Shown here: positions 15,502-17,262 of the stretch, in pieces
Position numbering within the stretch: the stretch's first letter is position 1
Layout of the letters: each line of letters starts with the position of its first letter
NCBI GenBank assembly: GCA_030641085.1
Contig: DAOWIC010000219.1
Coordinates: 1 to 17,262, forward strand
DNA: 17,262 bases
Reading direction: 5' to 3'
Origin: Calditrichota bacterium
Lineage (GTDB): Bacteria > Zixibacteria > MSB-5A5 > GN15 > FEB-12
Translations under genes and position numbers: made by a program
The notes under the pieces: generated by a model
Told to the model about the DNA's origin: nothing
What the model saw: only the letters and a program-made list of their open reading frames with translations
The model's database searches: none

Positions 15502-16890
15502 TTACAGCTTGCCCGTCGCGTCCTCGAGCTTCGCAATAGCCAGATTCAAGTCAAAGTCGGCCTGAATCAGGGCCACTTGTGCCTGCTTCACGGACACCTG
15601 GGCGTCGAGCAGATCAAGTATCGTGGCCGCTCCCAGATTGTATTTCTCCTGTGTAATCTTGAGATCCTCGGTGGCAGCATCGACGTTCTCCTTCGCCACC
15701 TGTTTCGCCTCTCTCTGCTGATCGATCTCGAAGTAGGCCGTCTTGACGTTTCTCGTGACCAGGTTCCGCGTGTCGGACAGCGCCGCCATGGCATTATTGC
15801 GCGCTACCTTGGCGCCTGTAACCGAACTCTCGCGAAAAAAGCCATCGAATATATTGAAGCTCACTCGAAAACCGTAGGTCAGGGTGTTTGATGAATAATC
15901 AAAAGTTTCCGGATACGCTTGAGTCCCCTCAAATATGTTGTAGTTGGCAAAGAGCGAGACGGTCGGCAGGTAGCCGGACAGACCGGCCTTGACACCGCTT
16001 TTGGCCGCATCGAGACTCTTCTGAACCGACAGCAGGCCGGGCTCGTTTCCGAGACCAAATGTCACGGCGTCGTCCAGGGTGCCTTCAAATGCGCGTACCG
16101 AATACGAGGTTGAAAACTCAGCCTCTTCATTTGGGTCAAGCCCGATCGTGTAGGAAAGATCGGCCTTGGTAGTAACGACCGAATTGTTCGCTCTGAGAAA
16201 GGCCAGCTTGTCGTTACCGAATTGAACCTTCTGTTTCAAAACATCCGACAGCGCCGCCGAACCGAGTTCATAGCGCGATTGAATCAGCTTCAACTGCTCT
16301 TCACTGCGCGCGACCGCCTGTTGCTGAACATCTACATTTTCTACGGCTGCCAGGTAGGCGTAGTAAGAAACTTTTACGGCGTAGATCAGGTCCTGTTCGG
16401 AGTTGATTACATCCAGTCGGGCGGCTTCCCGATTGGCCCGCGCCTCGGCATAGTCGAACCAGTTGCCAACATCGAGCACGGCCAGGCTCGCCGACACCGT
16501 GAGCGATTTGGACGGTCCGATATCCTGTTCGTCGTTGGTGTCATAGCCGGTCGGTATGCTCGCAAAATCCTTGGCCGTATCACCGTCCACAATATAAGTC
16601 AGAATAGTGTCCTTCTCGCCGGTGAACAATGTCCGCATCGGGTCGATACCGGTTTCCTTGCCTTTGGTATAGCCGTAGCTCGCACTGGCCCTGGGCAGAA
16701 ACGCCCCGAGAGCCGTGCGCTGTCCGGCCGCAGCCAGTTGCTCCGCGCCGCGCGCCGATATAATAGAGGAACGATTTTTCAGGGCGAGTTCAATGCAATC
16801 ATCAAGACTCATTTCTCTGGCCGCACCGGTGGCCGCAACCATCAGCACCAGCATCAAAGCAGTAACAGCTTTGGTAATAACGGGCCTCAT
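15502..16890 (-). CDS. TolC-like outer-membrane efflux protein
   Basis: A 462-residue outer-membrane channel of the OEP/TolC family. A signal peptide (residues about 1-23, ending near TGAARE) is followed by two repeats of the TolC fold, each with long alpha-hairpins. The first has MSLDDCIELALKNRSSI and the QSRYELGSAALSDVLKQKVQ segment (near 200-220). The second has QEKYNLGAATILDLLDAQVS near 415-435, the hallmark YxxGxxxxxDLLxAQ pattern, present in both repeats. The ATG at 16890 follows AAAGGAG by 8 nt. Its ribosome binding site begins right after the stop of the YIP1-family gene, 16 nt before the start. It is followed after 58 bp by the adaptor, completing the tripartite pump. Length is normal for the family. 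Confidence 0.95.
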   Translation of the reverse strand: MRPVITKAVTALMLVLMVAATGAAREMSLDDCIELALKNRSSIISARGAEQLAAAGQRTALGAFLPRASASYGYTKGKETGIDPMRTLFTGEKDTILTYIVDGDTAKDFASIPTGYDTNDEQDIGPSKSLTVSASLAVLDVGNWFDYAEARANREAARLDVINSEQDLIYAVKVSYYAYLAAVENVDVQQQAVARSEEQLKLIQSRYELGSAALSDVLKQKVQFGNDKLAFLRANNSVVTTKADLSYTIGLDPNEEAEFSTSYSVRAFEGTLDDAVTFGLGNEPGLLSVQKSLDAAKSGVKAGLSGYLPTVSLFANYNIFEGTQAYPETFDYSSNTLTYGFRVSFNIFDGFFRESSVTGAKVARNNAMAALSDTRNLVTRNVKTAYFEIDQQREAKQVAKENVDAATEDLKITQEKYNLGAATILDLLDAQVSVKQAQVALIQADFDLNLAIAKLEDATGKL

Positions 16891-16906
16891 TAAGTAAACT
16901 CCTTTA

Positions 16907-17262
16907 TCAAAACAGACTTCCTATTGCCGTAAGTGCTATATGTATTATGGACAACATTCCCACTGATAAGACAGACAAGACGTACCCTCTGTTGCGACTG
17001 AATCCAAAAATAATCGAAAGACCTATTCCGACTACGATAATCTCCCAGATGATAAACAGATCGATCTTGGAGAGCGCGACATAGGCGACGCTATTCGCGC
17101 CTCGGTCGGCTACAAGGACCCCCAGCGAGAGCGACGCCATGATTGACTTCTTGGCCAGCATCATTAATGCTCCGATAATCGCACCGGCCGCATAGATTAC
17201 TTCGCCGAACAGCACAACTGAGAGAATCGACTTAAACTTCGATTTTCCGGCGAAAACGAAAT
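16907..17262 (-). CDS. YIP1-family integral membrane protein, C-terminal part (cut by window edge)
   Basis: The frame is open from the window edge to a TGA at 16907-16909, giving 117 visible residues. They start with FVFAGKSKFKSILSVVLFGE, typical of the YIP1 domain (a GK-S-F-K segment followed by a helix). Three or four hydrophobic segments follow, including LFIIWEIIVVGIGLSIIFGF and a C-terminal helix ending AIGSLF. The pattern of an I-W-E/S helix followed by a glycine and basic residues matches bacterial YIP1 proteins, whose role is poorly known (membrane organisation or trafficking-like). The GTG at 17213-17215 is probably internal, because the family pattern continues upstream of it. It precedes TolC with 16 nt between, so it is the most upstream visible gene of the export operon. 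The true start lies outside the window. Confidence 0.75.
   Translation of the reverse strand, partial: FVFAGKSKFKSILSVVLFGEVIYAAGAIIGALMMLAKKSIMASLSLGVLVADRGANSVAYVALSKIDLFIIWEIIVVGIGLSIIFGFSRNRGYVLSVLSVGMLSIIHIALTAIGSLF

Overview
The window looks like the chromosome of a Gram-negative bacterium of the FCB/candidate-phylum type, with Zixibacteria-like lineages as my best guess. This is inferred from the combination of GWxTD-domain proteins, tandem DUF1573 proteins, a YIP1-family protein and a TolC-type outer-membrane channel. It is not proven by any single gene. No phage, insertion sequence, CRISPR array or origin is visible.

Layout. Positions 82-3166 are read leftward: tRNA-Phe(GAA) with its own promoter, a four-helix membrane protein, a ROK-family sugar kinase, and a histidyl-tRNA synthetase that resembles the divergent alphaproteobacterial type. 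Positions 3382-7979 are read rightward. First comes an exported C1B cysteine peptidase (bleomycin hydrolase/PepC-like) broken by an in-frame TAG, then a GlcD-type FAD oxidase 9 bp downstream. After a 328-bp gap with a good sigma-70 promoter there are two tandem exported DUF1573 paralogues. A bidirectional terminator at about 7992-8024 separates these from the leftward block 8042-17262. In transcription order that block holds a YIP1-family membrane protein (cut by the window edge), a TolC-like channel, a periplasmic adaptor, an ABC ATPase, two FtsX/MacB-like permeases and two GWxTD proteins.

How the genes work together. The leftward block is a compact tripartite efflux/export operon with a separate ATPase and two different permeases, so the inner-membrane part is probably a heterodimer. 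Two exported GWxTD proteins of unknown function follow it. Their constant orientation suggests they act with, or are handled by, this transporter, but that is inference.

Most interesting signal. The second DUF1573 gene has an in-frame TGA at codon 68. Its tandem paralogue aligns without gaps and has Cys at codon 68, the first Cys of a CxC motif. The second Cys of the motif is kept, and the frame stays conserved for 176 further codons. This pattern fits selenocysteine (a U-x-C motif in a DUF1573 protein), and hairpins lie just downstream. A nonsense mutation or sequencing error is the alternative. A second in-frame stop, TAG in the C1B peptidase, sits where the family usually has Tyr and is more likely a mutation or error. 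TGA and TAG both end other genes here, so a general change of the genetic code is not supported.
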